A stretch of DNA of 58,164 nt, taken from positions 1 through 58,164 of the forward strand of contig JALOLF010000009.1 of NCBI GenBank assembly GCA_025456085.1, given 5' to 3'. Shown in pieces: positions 34,855 to 43,719 of the stretch; position 1 is the stretch's first letter; each line of letters starts with the position of its first letter. Below the pieces are notes generated by a model. The model was not told the DNA's origin. It was given only the letters and a program-made list of their open reading frames with translations, and searched no databases. Position numbers and translations under genes: made by a program. The DNA comes from Acidimicrobiales bacterium (GTDB lineage Bacteria; Actinomycetota; Acidimicrobiia; Acidimicrobiales; Acidimicrobilacustridaceae).

Positions 34855-35316
34855 TCAGAGCTTCGCGAGCGCCTCGGTGTAACGATCGCTCTCCCGGGCC
34901 GTGCCCAGGTCCGGTGTCGAGAAGGCGTCGACGACGACACCGTCGGCGTTGATCACGAACGTGCCGCGGTTGGCGCAGCCGAGCGCCTCGTTGAACACCC
35001 CGTAGGCCTTTGCGGTCTCGCCGTGGGGCCAGAAGTCCGACAGCACGGGGAACTGGTAGCCCATCTGCTCGGCCCACACGCGCTGGGAATGGCGGCTGTC
35101 GCAGGACACGGCGAGGACCTGCACACCGGCGTCCTCGAACACCGAGAAGTCGTCGCGGAGCCGGCACAGCTCTCCCTCGCACACACCGGTGAACGTGAAG
35201 GGGTAGAAGACGAGGGCCACGGCCTTCTGTCCACGGAAGCCCGACAGCTTCACGTCCTCGCCGTTCTGGTCCTTCAGCTCGAAATCCGGAGCGGTCTGGC
35301 CGATCTCGATCGCCAT
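34855..35316 (-). CDS. Peroxiredoxin, AhpE type
   Basis: The 153-residue product reduces peroxides through a cysteine. The peroxidatic motif is P-F-T-F-T-G-V-C (PxxxTxxC, Cys about residue 45) followed by E-G-E-L-C. Length and the sequence around the active site resemble mycobacterial AhpE, which uses mycothiol/mycoredoxin for recycling. ATG 35316 has GGAGGACTTCC upstream. It is the last gene of the long minus-strand block, ending at the terminator hairpin. Confidence 0.9.
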   Translation of the reverse strand: MAIEIGQTAPDFELKDQNGEDVKLSGFRGQKAVALVFYPFTFTGVCEGELCRLRDDFSVFEDAGVQVLAVSCDSRHSQRVWAEQMGYQFPVLSDFWPHGETAKAYGVFNEALGCANRGTFVINADGVVVDAFSTPDLGTARESDRYTEALAKL

Positions 35317-35422
35317 CTGGGAAGTCCTCCAAGTGCAGTGGTCGACAGGTCGTCGCGTCGCACCCCCGCTCGACCCGCTGGCACAGCGGGCCCCGCCGAG
35401 GGCGCAGGATCGCGGGCCGATT

Positions 35423-36544
35423 CTAGGGGCGACCCGGTCCGTCACCACCCGCCGGCCCGTCGTGCGGCCCGTGGCGCAGCAGATCGACGACGGCGGCGTA
35501 GACCGCTTCCAGCGGTGCGCGGTCGAGGTGCTCCCCCGCCGTGTGGGCCACGGTGGCGTCGCCCGGCCCCAGGTTCGTCGCCGGGATCCCGAGCGCGGCG
35601 AAGCGGGCGACGTCGGTCCAACCCAGCTTGGCCGTCACCCGCAGTCCGTGCCGCTCGACGAGGGTGCGCAACAACGGGTGATCGAGGCCGGGCCAGGCGC
35701 CGTCGGCCAGATCCACCACCTCCACCACGTCGCCGGGCTCGAGGAACGGAGCCAGCAGGTCCCGGACGTGGGCCTCGGCCTGCGCGGCGCTGCGGTCGGG
35801 CGCGAAGCGGTGGTTGAGGACGATCTCCACCTCGTCGGGCACGACGTTGCCGCCGACGCCACCCGACACCGACACCGCCTGCAGCGCCTCACGGAAGGCG
35901 CAGCCCTGCACGACGGGCCGGCGTTCCTCGTACGACGCGAGCACGTCGACCAGCCCGGCGAGCCGGTGGATGGCGTTGCGGCCCATCCACGGCCGGGCCG
36001 TGTGGGCGCGCGCGCCCCGCAACACCACCCGGAGGCGCATCGTGCCCTGGCAGCCCGCCTCGATGGCCCCGCCCGTGGGCTCGCCCAGCAGTGCCGCGTC
36101 GCCGACCAGCAGGTCGGGACGGGTCTCTGCCAGCTCCCGGAGGCCGTTCTCCACGGCGGCGATCTCCTCCCGGGCGTAGAACACGTAGGTCACGTCGACG
36201 GCGGGGTCCGACACGGCCTCGGCGGCGGCCAGCATCACCGCCAGCCCGCCCTTCATGTCCGACGCCCCGAGTCCCCACAGCCGGTCGCCCTCGACACGGG
36301 CCCGTTCATTGCCGTCGGGGGCCACGGTGTCGGTGTGTCCCGCCAGGATCAGTCGGAGGGGCCGGCCCAACTCGGTGCGGGCGACGAGGTTGTCACCGAC
36401 CCGTTCCACACGCAGCCACGGCACCGAGCGCAGACGCTGCTCCAACCAGGCGGTGATCGCCTGCTCGTGACGGCTCACCGAGGCGACGTCGACCAGCTCC
36501 GCCGTCAGGGCGAGCAGGTCGACATCGGCTCCGGTCCCGGTCAC
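35423..36544 (-). CDS. dapE: Succinyl-diaminopimelate desuccinylase
   Basis: The enzyme removes succinate from N-succinyl-LL-diaminopimelate in lysine and peptidoglycan synthesis. The M20 peptidase signature is present: G-H-T-D-T-V (zinc His and Asp), G-A-S-D-M-K-G-G (bridging Asp), A-R-E-E-I (catalytic and metal Glu) and a late G-P-G-D-A-T-V-A-H. Length is 373. GTG 36544 is the start. It follows dapD by 40 bases. Confidence 0.95.
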   Translation of the reverse strand: MTGTGADVDLLALTAELVDVASVSRHEQAITAWLEQRLRSVPWLRVERVGDNLVARTELGRPLRLILAGHTDTVAPDGNERARVEGDRLWGLGASDMKGGLAVMLAAAEAVSDPAVDVTYVFYAREEIAAVENGLRELAETRPDLLVGDAALLGEPTGGAIEAGCQGTMRLRVVLRGARAHTARPWMGRNAIHRLAGLVDVLASYEERRPVVQGCAFREALQAVSVSGGVGGNVVPDEVEIVLNHRFAPDRSAAQAEAHVRDLLAPFLEPGDVVEVVDLADGAWPGLDHPLLRTLVERHGLRVTAKLGWTDVARFAALGIPATNLGPGDATVAHTAGEHLDRAPLEAVYAAVVDLLRHGPHDGPAGGDGPGRP

Positions 36545-36584
36545 GGGGCTGCGCTCCTCGTGCGACGACGCAGCCCGGTGACGT

Positions 36585-37409
36585 TCAGGTCGCTGCTCCG
36601 TGGTCGCGCAGCACCTCGTTCAGCTTCGACTTGTCGTGGCGCTCACCGGGCTCCAACCGCTTGATGACCAGCACGCAGGGCAGGCCGAACGAGCCGCCGG
36701 CGAACTCCCGCACGCGGCTGGCGGACACGGCCACGCACCACGACGGCACCGCTCCTCGGCTGATCTCCTCGCCGGTCTCGGCGTCGATGACCGGGACCGA
36801 TGCGGTGAGCACGCATCCTGCGCCGAGCACGACCCCGTCGCCGACGCGGGCGCCCTCGGCCACGATGCAGCGACTGCCGATCAGGCAGTCGTCACCCACC
36901 ATCACCGGCGCAGCCTGCGGCGGCTCGAGCACCCCGCCGATCCCCACCCCACCCGAGAGGTGGGTGTTGGCGCCGATCTGGGCACAGGATCCCACGGTGG
37001 CCCAGGTGTCGACCATCGTGTTCGCCCCGACCCGGGCACCGATGTTGACGTAGCTGGGCATGAGCACCACCCCTCGATCGAGGAAGGCGCCGAACCGGGC
37101 CGAGGCACCGGGCACGACCCGGACACCCGCGGCCTCGAAGCCGCTCTTGAGAGGGATCTTGTCGGCGAACTCGAACGGCCCGAGCTCGATCGTGGCCATG
37201 GCCGACTGCTTGAAGTAGAGCAGGATCGCCTGCTTGAGCCACTGGTGCACCACCACCTCGCCGTCGGCGCCCCCCTCGGCGACACGGGCCTCGCCCCGAT
37301 CCAGGAGGTGGAGCGCCTCGAAGATGCGCTGGTTGGCATCGGCATCGTCGGTGCGCAGCTCACTGCGCCGGTCCCACAACGCCTCGATGTCTGACTGCAG
37401 GTCGGCCAT
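36585..37409 (-). CDS. dapD: Tetrahydrodipicolinate N-succinyltransferase
   Basis: The enzyme succinylates tetrahydrodipicolinate, committing it to the succinylase branch. The 274-residue product has an N-terminal helical domain and a left-handed beta-helix of hexapeptide repeats (for example P-S-Y-V-N-I-G-A-R-V-G, T-W-A-T-V-G-S-C-A-Q-I-G), then F-G-L-P-C-V-L-V at the end as in the family. ATG 37409 begins M-A-D-L-Q. dapE follows directly. Confidence 0.96.
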   Translation of the reverse strand: MADLQSDIEALWDRRSELRTDDADANQRIFEALHLLDRGEARVAEGGADGEVVVHQWLKQAILLYFKQSAMATIELGPFEFADKIPLKSGFEAAGVRVVPGASARFGAFLDRGVVLMPSYVNIGARVGANTMVDTWATVGSCAQIGANTHLSGGVGIGGVLEPPQAAPVMVGDDCLIGSRCIVAEGARVGDGVVLGAGCVLTASVPVIDAETGEEISRGAVPSWCVAVSASRVREFAGGSFGLPCVLVIKRLEPGERHDKSKLNEVLRDHGAAT

Positions 37410-37419
37410 GGGCGGGAGG

Positions 37420-38055
37420 CTACCGGACTGTTCCCACCTCGGTGCCTGCCGACGACCGTCGGTGGAGGCCGACGGCGAGGGCCGCCACGCCCAGCCCCAA
37501 GGGCGTCAGGACCAGCACGACGAGCGCCGTCGGCCGCCCCAGCCAGGTCGTGGCGGCGTGGCGTCCCACGGCGAGCTGCTCGGGTGGCGACGTGAGGTAG
37601 GCGGCCGGATCGTCGGGCTCGACCTCGAAGGCCAGCAGGCGGTACGTGCCGGCCTCCTCGATCTCGAAGCGGGCGATGGCCCGCCCCTCGTGCCACGGCG
37701 TGTCGTAGGCGTCCGGGGCGGCGAGGGTGCCGGGCTCCACGAGATCCTCGACGGGAACACCCCGGCCCTGCTCCGCGCGCAGCTGGACCTCGATGGACGG
37801 GGGCAGGGCCGGAGCCGACGCCCCGGGGCCTTCTTCGAACAGCACGTACTCACCCGCCTGGCGGAAGCGGATGGAGCGGTTGGCGTCGTCGAAGTCGAAC
37901 CGCTGGAAGCCGGACGGCGCCAGCACGAAGTACCACACCACTGCGCCGATCACCGCCGCCGCCAGACCCAGCAGCCCCGTGACGACCAGCGTCGCGCCCG
38001 GTCGGGCTCGCCGGCCCGAGGACGTCGGCAACGGGGAGACCAGCGGGACGGTCAT
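37420..38055 (-). CDS. Two-span membrane protein with extracytoplasmic beta domain (shorter paralog)
   Basis: I do not recognise the family. The 211-residue product has a short cytoplasmic N-terminus, a membrane segment (about residues 24-46), an outside domain of about 115 residues, and a second membrane segment near the C-terminus. The outside domain includes F-R-Q-A-G-E-Y-V-L-F-E-E and Y-D-T-P-W-H-E-G-R. These match the upstream gene's T-I-S-E-E-G-T-Y-T-L-W-V-E and Y-N-T-T-S-H-H-G-R, so the two are tandem paralogs. It sits 10 bases from dapD and ends the gap between dapC and dapD. Confidence 0.75.
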   Translation of the reverse strand: MTVPLVSPLPTSSGRRARPGATLVVTGLLGLAAAVIGAVVWYFVLAPSGFQRFDFDDANRSIRFRQAGEYVLFEEGPGASAPALPPSIEVQLRAEQGRGVPVEDLVEPGTLAAPDAYDTPWHEGRAIARFEIEEAGTYRLLAFEVEPDDPAAYLTSPPEQLAVGRHAATTWLGRPTALVVLVLTPLGLGVAALAVGLHRRSSAGTEVGTVR

Positions 38056-38064
38056 GGCACCGGT

Positions 38065-39552
38065 TCAGTCGCCGCTTCCGGACCCGCTGTCGCTCGAGGA
38101 GCTGTCGGAACCCCCGGAACCGCTGTCGGCGGCGGAGGCGTCGGAACCGCCGGCCACGCCCCCAGCCGAGTCGACCTGGGTCGGCTCGGCACCGGTCGGC
38201 TCGACCACGGGCGGCTCGCTGACATCGGCGATGGCGCCACGGGGCTCCTGATCGCCGAAGCCGATGGCCCCACCGTTCGTCCCGCCGAGAGCACCGGCGT
38301 GGCCCTGATCGGGCAGGCCTGCCTCCAGCCCGGACGGCGTGCCGCCCGCTGCGCCGCTCGCAGCACCGCTCGACCCCGGCGCCGCCCACGGGGCCGGGCC
38401 GGGCTCGGGACCGAACCCGGGCCAGGAGGCGGCGCCTGCGTCGGCGACATCGACCGGAGGCGGGCCTGCTCCATCGTCCGGCGCGACCGGCGAGCCGGCA
38501 CCGGGCTCCGGCAGCGTCGGCGGGACGGGCGCCGGCGGGGTCGGCGACGGATCGTCCGGCGACGGCTCGGGAGGCGCCCCCCAGGGAGACGTGCCGGCGG
38601 TCGGGCCCCACGGTGACGGCGGGGCGCCGACCGACCCGGGCGGTGCCGCCGGCGGCGAAGGCGGGCCTCCGACCGCTCCCGACGGCGGAACGGACGGTGG
38701 ACCCGGCGGTGGGCCCCACGGCGACGGCGACGACGGCACGCCGGCAGCACCGGAGGGCGGGCCCCAGGGCGACGGCGGAGGTGCCGCGCTCGGTGGGCCC
38801 CACGCCGGCGGCGCACCACCGACGCCGGAGGGCGGCCCCCACGCCGACGGCGGCGCCCCGCCGGGAGGGCCCCACGTGGACGGGGGCCGCGAGCCCACCG
38901 CAGGCGCGTAGGGCGAGTAGCCGTAGGCCGGCACGGGCGGGGCGAGGGCCTTGCGCCGCCGCGTCCGTCGCACCGCGGTCACGACGACGAGCACAACGCC
39001 CACCAGAACGGAGAGGACCCCGACCGCCACGGCACCGAAGATCTGCCAGCCCAGCGTGCCGAGCTCGGACTCGCCGACGGCGACGGCGACGGCGTCACGG
39101 CCGGAACCCTCGCCCTCGAAGACCTCGAAGGTGTAGTCCCCCACCACGTCCACCCGGAACTCGGCGAACGACCGGCCGTGGTGGCTGGTCGTGTTGTAGG
39201 TCTCCGTCGAGAACGTGGGGTCGGTGTCGACCTCCTCGCCCTCGGGTCCGGTGATGCGCACCTCGGGCTCGCGCACGTCGCTGAACGAGTCGATCTGCGA
39301 GGACGTCTCCACCCACAGGGTGTAGGTGCCCTCCTCGCTGATGGTGAGCGTCGCCGAGCCCGGCACCTCGATGCGCTCGAAGTCGTCGGCGTAGTCCACG
39401 AACTGGACGATGGCGGCGAAGAACCAGACCGCAGCCACGATGACGCCCACGGTGGCGATCGCGCCGCCGATCCAGAAGCCGGCGGCGGACGGCATCTTCG
39501 TTTCGGACGACGACGCTGGGGTGCTCGCCGGAGGGGGCAGGATGTCGCTCAC
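38065..39552 (-). CDS. Two-span membrane protein with long Pro-rich W-G-P-P cytoplasmic tail
   Basis: The 495-residue product has a membrane segment at about 27-47, an outside beta-rich domain (about 50-165), a second membrane segment (about 170-195) and an R-R-T-R-R-R-K stop-transfer. A Pro/Ser/Gly-rich tail of nearly 300 residues follows, with at least six copies of W-G-P-P-S-G-like units, ending in an acidic Ser/Gly/Asp stretch. Such tails are usually disordered. The outside domain is paralogous to the next gene's. GTG 39552 is the start. Its place inside the dap gene run suggests co-expression with cell-wall precursor synthesis; the function is unknown. Confidence 0.75.
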   Translation of the reverse strand: MSDILPPPASTPASSSETKMPSAAGFWIGGAIATVGVIVAAVWFFAAIVQFVDYADDFERIEVPGSATLTISEEGTYTLWVETSSQIDSFSDVREPEVRITGPEGEEVDTDPTFSTETYNTTSHHGRSFAEFRVDVVGDYTFEVFEGEGSGRDAVAVAVGESELGTLGWQIFGAVAVGVLSVLVGVVLVVVTAVRRTRRRKALAPPVPAYGYSPYAPAVGSRPPSTWGPPGGAPPSAWGPPSGVGGAPPAWGPPSAAPPPSPWGPPSGAAGVPSSPSPWGPPPGPPSVPPSGAVGGPPSPPAAPPGSVGAPPSPWGPTAGTSPWGAPPEPSPDDPSPTPPAPVPPTLPEPGAGSPVAPDDGAGPPPVDVADAGAASWPGFGPEPGPAPWAAPGSSGAASGAAGGTPSGLEAGLPDQGHAGALGGTNGGAIGFGDQEPRGAIADVSEPPVVEPTGAEPTQVDSAGGVAGGSDASAADSGSGGSDSSSSDSGSGSGD

Positions 39553-39598
39553 CGCCCCATTCTGGTCGCGCAGAGCCCGTCCCGCGCGACGCCACCGG

Positions 39599-40732
39599 TC
39601 ACCTCGGTGCCGCCTCCAGCCGTCGGGCGACGAGGTCGAGCCGGTCGTCGGGCTGCACCAGGGCCATCCGGACGTGACCGGCACCGGCCGGACCGTAGAA
39701 CTCACCTGGGCTGACCAGCACACCGGCGTGCCGGGCGAGCCGTCGGGCCAGCGCCCAGGCGTCACCGTCGGGAGCCGCCACCCACAGGTAGAAGCCGCCC
39801 GCAGGGAGGGGGGCGTCGAGGCCCCAGACCTGCAGCACGTCGCGCAGGTGGACGAGGCGCCGGTGGTAGCGGGACCGCTGCTCGTCGACATGGGCGTCGT
39901 CCGCCCACGCCACGGCGCCGGCGGCCTGCACGGGGCCGGGCACCATGAACCCGGCGTGCTTGCGCACCTCGGCCAGGTACCGCACCAGCTCGCCGTCGCC
40001 GGCGTAGAACCCGGCTCGCACCCCTGCCAGGTTCGAGCGCTTCGAGAGCGAGTGCACGGCAACCACGCCATCCTCGCCGGCGGCCAGGATCGTGCGGGGC
40101 GGCCCGTCCCAGGTGAACTCGACGTAGCACTCGTCGCTGAACACCGGCACGCCGTGGGCGCGGCCCCACGCCGCCGCCGCGACCAGGTCGTCGAGTCCGC
40201 CGGCCGGGTTGCCAGGGGTGTTCACCCACAGGCACAGCGCCCGCTCGGCGTCGGCCGGGTCGATGCTCGACAGGTCGATGGACCACGCCTCGTCGACGGC
40301 CACCGGCACCGACCGGCAGCCCGCCAGCGTCGCACCCATGGCGTAGGTCGGGTAGCTGACAGCCGGGTACAGGACGGTGTCGCGGCTCGGGGTGCGCAGT
40401 CGCAGCCAGTGGGGCACGCCGGCCACGAGCTCCTTGGTGCCGATGCACGCCGCCAGCTGCGCCGGGTCGGCAGCGACGCCGAGGCGTCGTTCGAGCCACC
40501 CGGCGGCGGCCTCCCGGTAGGCGCCGCTCCCGATCGAGAACGGGTAGCCACGCTCGGCCCCCGAACCACCCAGCGCCGCCAGCACGCCGGGCGGCGGCGC
40601 GTCGCACGGCGTGCCGATGGACAGGTCGACGCACCCGCCCGGCAGCGCGTCGGCCACGGCGCGCAGCTCCTCGAGACGGTCGTAGGGGTACGGGGGTGGG
40701 CGGAAGCCCTCCGGTGCGGCCATGGCGCTCAT
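39599..40732 (-). CDS. dapC: Succinyldiaminopimelate transaminase
   Basis: This PLP-dependent class I/II aminotransferase has 377 residues. N-T-P-G-N-P-A-G is the substrate/PLP asparagine motif, D-E-C-Y-V-E-F carries the PLP Asp and Tyr, and H-S-L-S-K-R-S-N-L-A-G-V-R holds the Schiff-base Lys. The N-terminus and length match actinobacterial DapC. Location with dapF, dapD and dapE supports the assignment. ATG 40732 overlaps the hflX stop (ATGA), so it is translated together with hflX. Confidence 0.93.
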   Translation of the reverse strand: MSAMAAPEGFRPPPYPYDRLEELRAVADALPGGCVDLSIGTPCDAPPPGVLAALGGSGAERGYPFSIGSGAYREAAAGWLERRLGVAADPAQLAACIGTKELVAGVPHWLRLRTPSRDTVLYPAVSYPTYAMGATLAGCRSVPVAVDEAWSIDLSSIDPADAERALCLWVNTPGNPAGGLDDLVAAAAWGRAHGVPVFSDECYVEFTWDGPPRTILAAGEDGVVAVHSLSKRSNLAGVRAGFYAGDGELVRYLAEVRKHAGFMVPGPVQAAGAVAWADDAHVDEQRSRYHRRLVHLRDVLQVWGLDAPLPAGGFYLWVAAPDGDAWALARRLARHAGVLVSPGEFYGPAGAGHVRMALVQPDDRLDLVARRLEAAPR

Positions 40733-42198
40733 TCGACCACGAACGGCGAGAGGCGCGAGGCGCTGGCGTCGTCGAGTCGGGCCCGCACCCGGATGCCCCG
40801 TTCCCCGGTCTCTTCGGAGAGCACCTCGCCTTCCCGGTGCAGCGTCGCCAGCACGTCCCCCCGCTCGAAGGGCACCTCGAGCTCCACCAGGGTGCTGAGC
40901 GAGCGGAGGCGATCGCCGATGGTCGCGAGCAGGCGGTCGAGCCCCTCACCGGTGCGGGCCGAGATGACCACCGAGCCCGGGTGGGCCTGCGCCAGGCCGA
41001 GCGCCTCACCGGCGGCGCGGTCCACCTTGTTGAAGGCCAGCAGCTCGGGGACCGAGGCCGCCCCGATCTCGGCCAGCACGGCCCGAACCGCCCCCATGTG
41101 CTGCTCGGGTTCGGCGCCCGCGCTGTCCACCACGTGCACCAGCAGGTCGGCCTCGGCGACGACCTCGAGGGTGGACTTGAAGGCCTCGACGAGCTGGTGG
41201 GGCAGCTTGGTGATGAACCCGACGGTGTCGGTGAGCAGCACCGTCTCGCCGCCGGGGAGCTGGAGGCGCCGGGTCGTGGCGTCGAGGGTGGCGAACAGGC
41301 TGTCCTGCACCAGCACCCCGGCGTCGGTCAGGCGGTTCAGCAGGGTGGACTTGCCGGCGTTCGTGTAGCCGACGATGGCCACCGTGTGCAGACGTGAGCG
41401 TCGCCGGGCCTTGGCCTGGGTGTGACGGTGCTCGGCCACGGCCCGCAGGTCGCGCTCGAGCTTGTGGATGTGGCGCTCGATGCGTCGACGGTCGACCTCG
41501 AGCTGGGTCTCGCCCGGACCACGCCGGGCGCCGATGCCACCGGCCTGCTGGCTGAGCGAGCGGCCCTTGCCCCGCAGCCGGGGCAGCCGGTAGCGCAGCA
41601 TGGCCAGCTGGACCTGGGCCTTGCCCTCCTGGCTGTGGGCGTTCTGGGCGAAGATGTCCAGGATCACCGCCGTACGGTCGATGGCCGAGCGCTTCAGCAG
41701 CTTCTCCAGGTTGTTCTGCTGGGCGGGGCTGAGCTCGTCGTCGAACACCACGGTGTCGGCGTCGAGGGCCTCGCACAGCTCCTTCAGCTCAGCCACCTTG
41801 CCCTTGCCCAGGTACGTGGCGGGGTCGGGTCGACGTCGCCGCTGGGTGACCCGGGCCACGGCGTCGGCACCGGCGGTGTCCACGAGGAGCGCGAGCTCGT
41901 CGAGCGAGGCGTCGGTGTCGTCTTCGTCCTCGGGCGGCATGGTCACCCCCACGAGCACGATGCGCTCACGGAAGGCGCGCTCGATCAGACCGGTGGTGCG
42001 ACCACCGAACTCGCCGAACCCACCCCGGTGGTCCGGGCCCCGCGCCTCGAGGCGGGTGACCGAGAGGGTGGTCCCGGGCTCGTCGCCGTCGTCGCCGCGG
42101 CCGGGGGACCCGTCATCGGGGTCGTCGTCGGTGGCTGGGGCGTGGAGCCAGATGACCTCCCGGACGTCGGGGTCGGGACCTGCCCCCGGTTCAGGCAT
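40729..42198 (-). CDS. hflX: GTPase HflX
   Basis: HflX is a ribosome-associated GTPase linked to rescue of stalled ribosomes. The 489-residue product has the HflX N-terminal domain with the R-G-P-G-E-T-Q-L-E glycine-rich motif (about residue 225). The GTPase domain shows G1 G-Y-T-N-A-G-K-S, G3 D-T-V-G-F and G4 N-K-V-D. The first 50 residues are acidic and variable. ATG 42198 overlaps the end of dapF by eight bases (ATGCCTGA), and its stop overlaps dapC. Confidence 0.97.
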   Translation of the reverse strand: MPEPGAGPDPDVREVIWLHAPATDDDPDDGSPGRGDDGDEPGTTLSVTRLEARGPDHRGGFGEFGGRTTGLIERAFRERIVLVGVTMPPEDEDDTDASLDELALLVDTAGADAVARVTQRRRRPDPATYLGKGKVAELKELCEALDADTVVFDDELSPAQQNNLEKLLKRSAIDRTAVILDIFAQNAHSQEGKAQVQLAMLRYRLPRLRGKGRSLSQQAGGIGARRGPGETQLEVDRRRIERHIHKLERDLRAVAEHRHTQAKARRRSRLHTVAIVGYTNAGKSTLLNRLTDAGVLVQDSLFATLDATTRRLQLPGGETVLLTDTVGFITKLPHQLVEAFKSTLEVVAEADLLVHVVDSAGAEPEQHMGAVRAVLAEIGAASVPELLAFNKVDRAAGEALGLAQAHPGSVVISARTGEGLDRLLATIGDRLRSLSTLVELEVPFERGDVLATLHREGEVLSEETGERGIRVRARLDDASASRLSPFVVE

Positions 42199-43009
42199 CC
42201 GGCAGCTCGACCGTGGCGACGTGCGACGCCGGCCCGATCAGGGTGACGTGGTCGCCGTCGAACACGACCTCGGCGTGGCCGCCCGGCATGTGCACCCCGA
42301 CCCGGTCACCGACGAGGCCCCAGGCGCGCGCCAGGTGCGCCGCGGCGCAGGCCCCGGTCCCACAGGCCTCGGTGACACCCGACCCGCGCTCCCACACCCG
42401 CAGGGTCAGTTGGTCGGGATCCGGCCCGACGGCGACGAACTCGACGTTGATGCCGCCCTGGAACTGCTCCTCCAGCCACGATCCCTGGGTGGCCACGTCG
42501 ACGACCGTCGGGTCGTCGACCAGCACCACGAGATGCGGGTTGCCCATGTCGACGGTGCCGAAGCGACCCTCCATGACCTCTGCGACGGGGGCGGGTATCG
42601 CGGAGCCCGGCGACGGGATGCCCATGTCGACGCTGATGGTGGCGAAGCGGTAGTCGGGGCTCTCGTGGACCTGGACGCGGCGCACACCGGCGTCGGTGGC
42701 CACGTGCAGGACGGCGTCGTGGACCTCCTCGGACATGACGAACGCCTGGGTCAGGCAGCGGATGCCGTTGCCGGACATCTCGGCCCGGCTGCCGTCGGCG
42801 TTGAACAGGTGCATGACCAGGTCGACGTCGCCGTCGCGTTCGGGGTCGGGCCGGGCGCCGTGGATCAACCCGTCGGCGCCGATCCCCCGCCGGCGGTCGC
42901 ACAGGCGGGCGGCGAGCGCGCCGTCGACCTGCGCGCCGTGGCGGCCGTTCTCGCGGTCCAGCACGACGAGGAAGTCGTTGCCGAGACCGTGGTGCTTGGT
43001 GAGGTACAT
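42191..43009 (-). CDS. dapF: Diaminopimelate epimerase with Ser in place of the first catalytic Cys
   Basis: DapF interconverts LL- and meso-diaminopimelate with two cysteines as acid/base. The 272-residue product matches throughout: K-H-H-G-L-G-N-D-F, the signature N-A-D-G-S-R-A-E-M-S-G-N-G-I-R, G-N-P-H, and A-C-G-T-G-A-C with Cys216. The first catalytic Cys, normally in C-G-N-G, is Ser79 here; a Cys occurs five residues later in I-R-C. The enzyme may have altered chemistry, or the neighbouring Cys may substitute. ATG 43009 has GAACGATG context with no strong site. It follows the lipoprotein gene. Confidence 0.93.
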   Translation of the reverse strand: MYLTKHHGLGNDFLVVLDRENGRHGAQVDGALAARLCDRRRGIGADGLIHGARPDPERDGDVDLVMHLFNADGSRAEMSGNGIRCLTQAFVMSEEVHDAVLHVATDAGVRRVQVHESPDYRFATISVDMGIPSPGSAIPAPVAEVMEGRFGTVDMGNPHLVVLVDDPTVVDVATQGSWLEEQFQGGINVEFVAVGPDPDQLTLRVWERGSGVTEACGTGACAAAHLARAWGLVGDRVGVHMPGGHAEVVFDGDHVTLIGPASHVATVELPDA

Positions 43010-43038
43010 CGTTCGCAGTCTCCCAGATCGGATCGCGG

Positions 43039-43719
43039 TCACGGACAACCGATTGCGGCGCGCAGCTCGACCGGGACCGGGGCGCACGCCGTCGCGAGGT
43101 CCTCGTCGATCGAAGGAGCCCGCCAGTAGGTGACCCCCCAGGTCGTGTCCAGGGGCTCGCCGGCATACCGGAACGTGCGCCACACGTGGTGGGTCGTGAG
43201 GTCCGCCTGGACGGGGTCCTGCTCGGCGAGGGCCCAGCCCGACGCGCAGCGGACGTCGTACAGGGGGTACAGACCCGGCTTGGTCGAGCCCGTGGCCAGA
43301 TCGAGCTGCTGGTGGAGGTCGGCGGCCAGACAGGGATCGGCCGTCGTGGCCGTCGTCTCGGCGGTGGGCGCCGTGGTCCCGGCTTCGGTGGGTGTCGGGG
43401 TGGGCGCCGGAGTGGGTGCCACGCCGGATGCGACGGTCACCGAGCTCGCCGGTGCCTCGGTGGACGGGACAGCCGAGGGATCCGACGCCTCGACCGTCGC
43501 CCCGGTGCCCTCGGAGGCTCCGATCCCGGTCGCCGCGGTGTCGGCTGCCCCGGTCTCGGTGTCCGTGCGGTCGCCGGAGCCACAGGCGCTGAGGACCAGG
43601 GCTGCGAGCACCAGCACCAGCACCACCCACCAGCCCAGGCACGACCGACACGTCCGGGTCGGCGGGGACGGCGCCGAGGACGGCCGCGACGTCGGCTGAC
43701 GGGGGTCCGGCTCCCTCAT
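43039..43719 (-). CDS. Secreted lipoprotein of unknown function
   Basis: The 226-residue product has an N-terminal basic/Pro-rich leader, the hydrophobic segment V-L-V-L-V-L-A-A-L-V-L-S-A-C (lipobox), and a long Thr/Ala/Pro-rich linker to about residue 130. A compact C-terminal domain with four Cys (D-P-C-L, V-R-C-A, T-A-C-A, I-G-C-P) suggests two disulfides. ATG 43719 overlaps the stop of the miaA-fusion gene as ATGA. I do not recognise the family. Confidence 0.78.
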   Translation of the reverse strand: MREPDPRQPTSRPSSAPSPPTRTCRSCLGWWVVLVLVLAALVLSACGSGDRTDTETGAADTAATGIGASEGTGATVEASDPSAVPSTEAPASSVTVASGVAPTPAPTPTPTEAGTTAPTAETTATTADPCLAADLHQQLDLATGSTKPGLYPLYDVRCASGWALAEQDPVQADLTTHHVWRTFRYAGEPLDTTWGVTYWRAPSIDEDLATACAPVPVELRAAIGCP

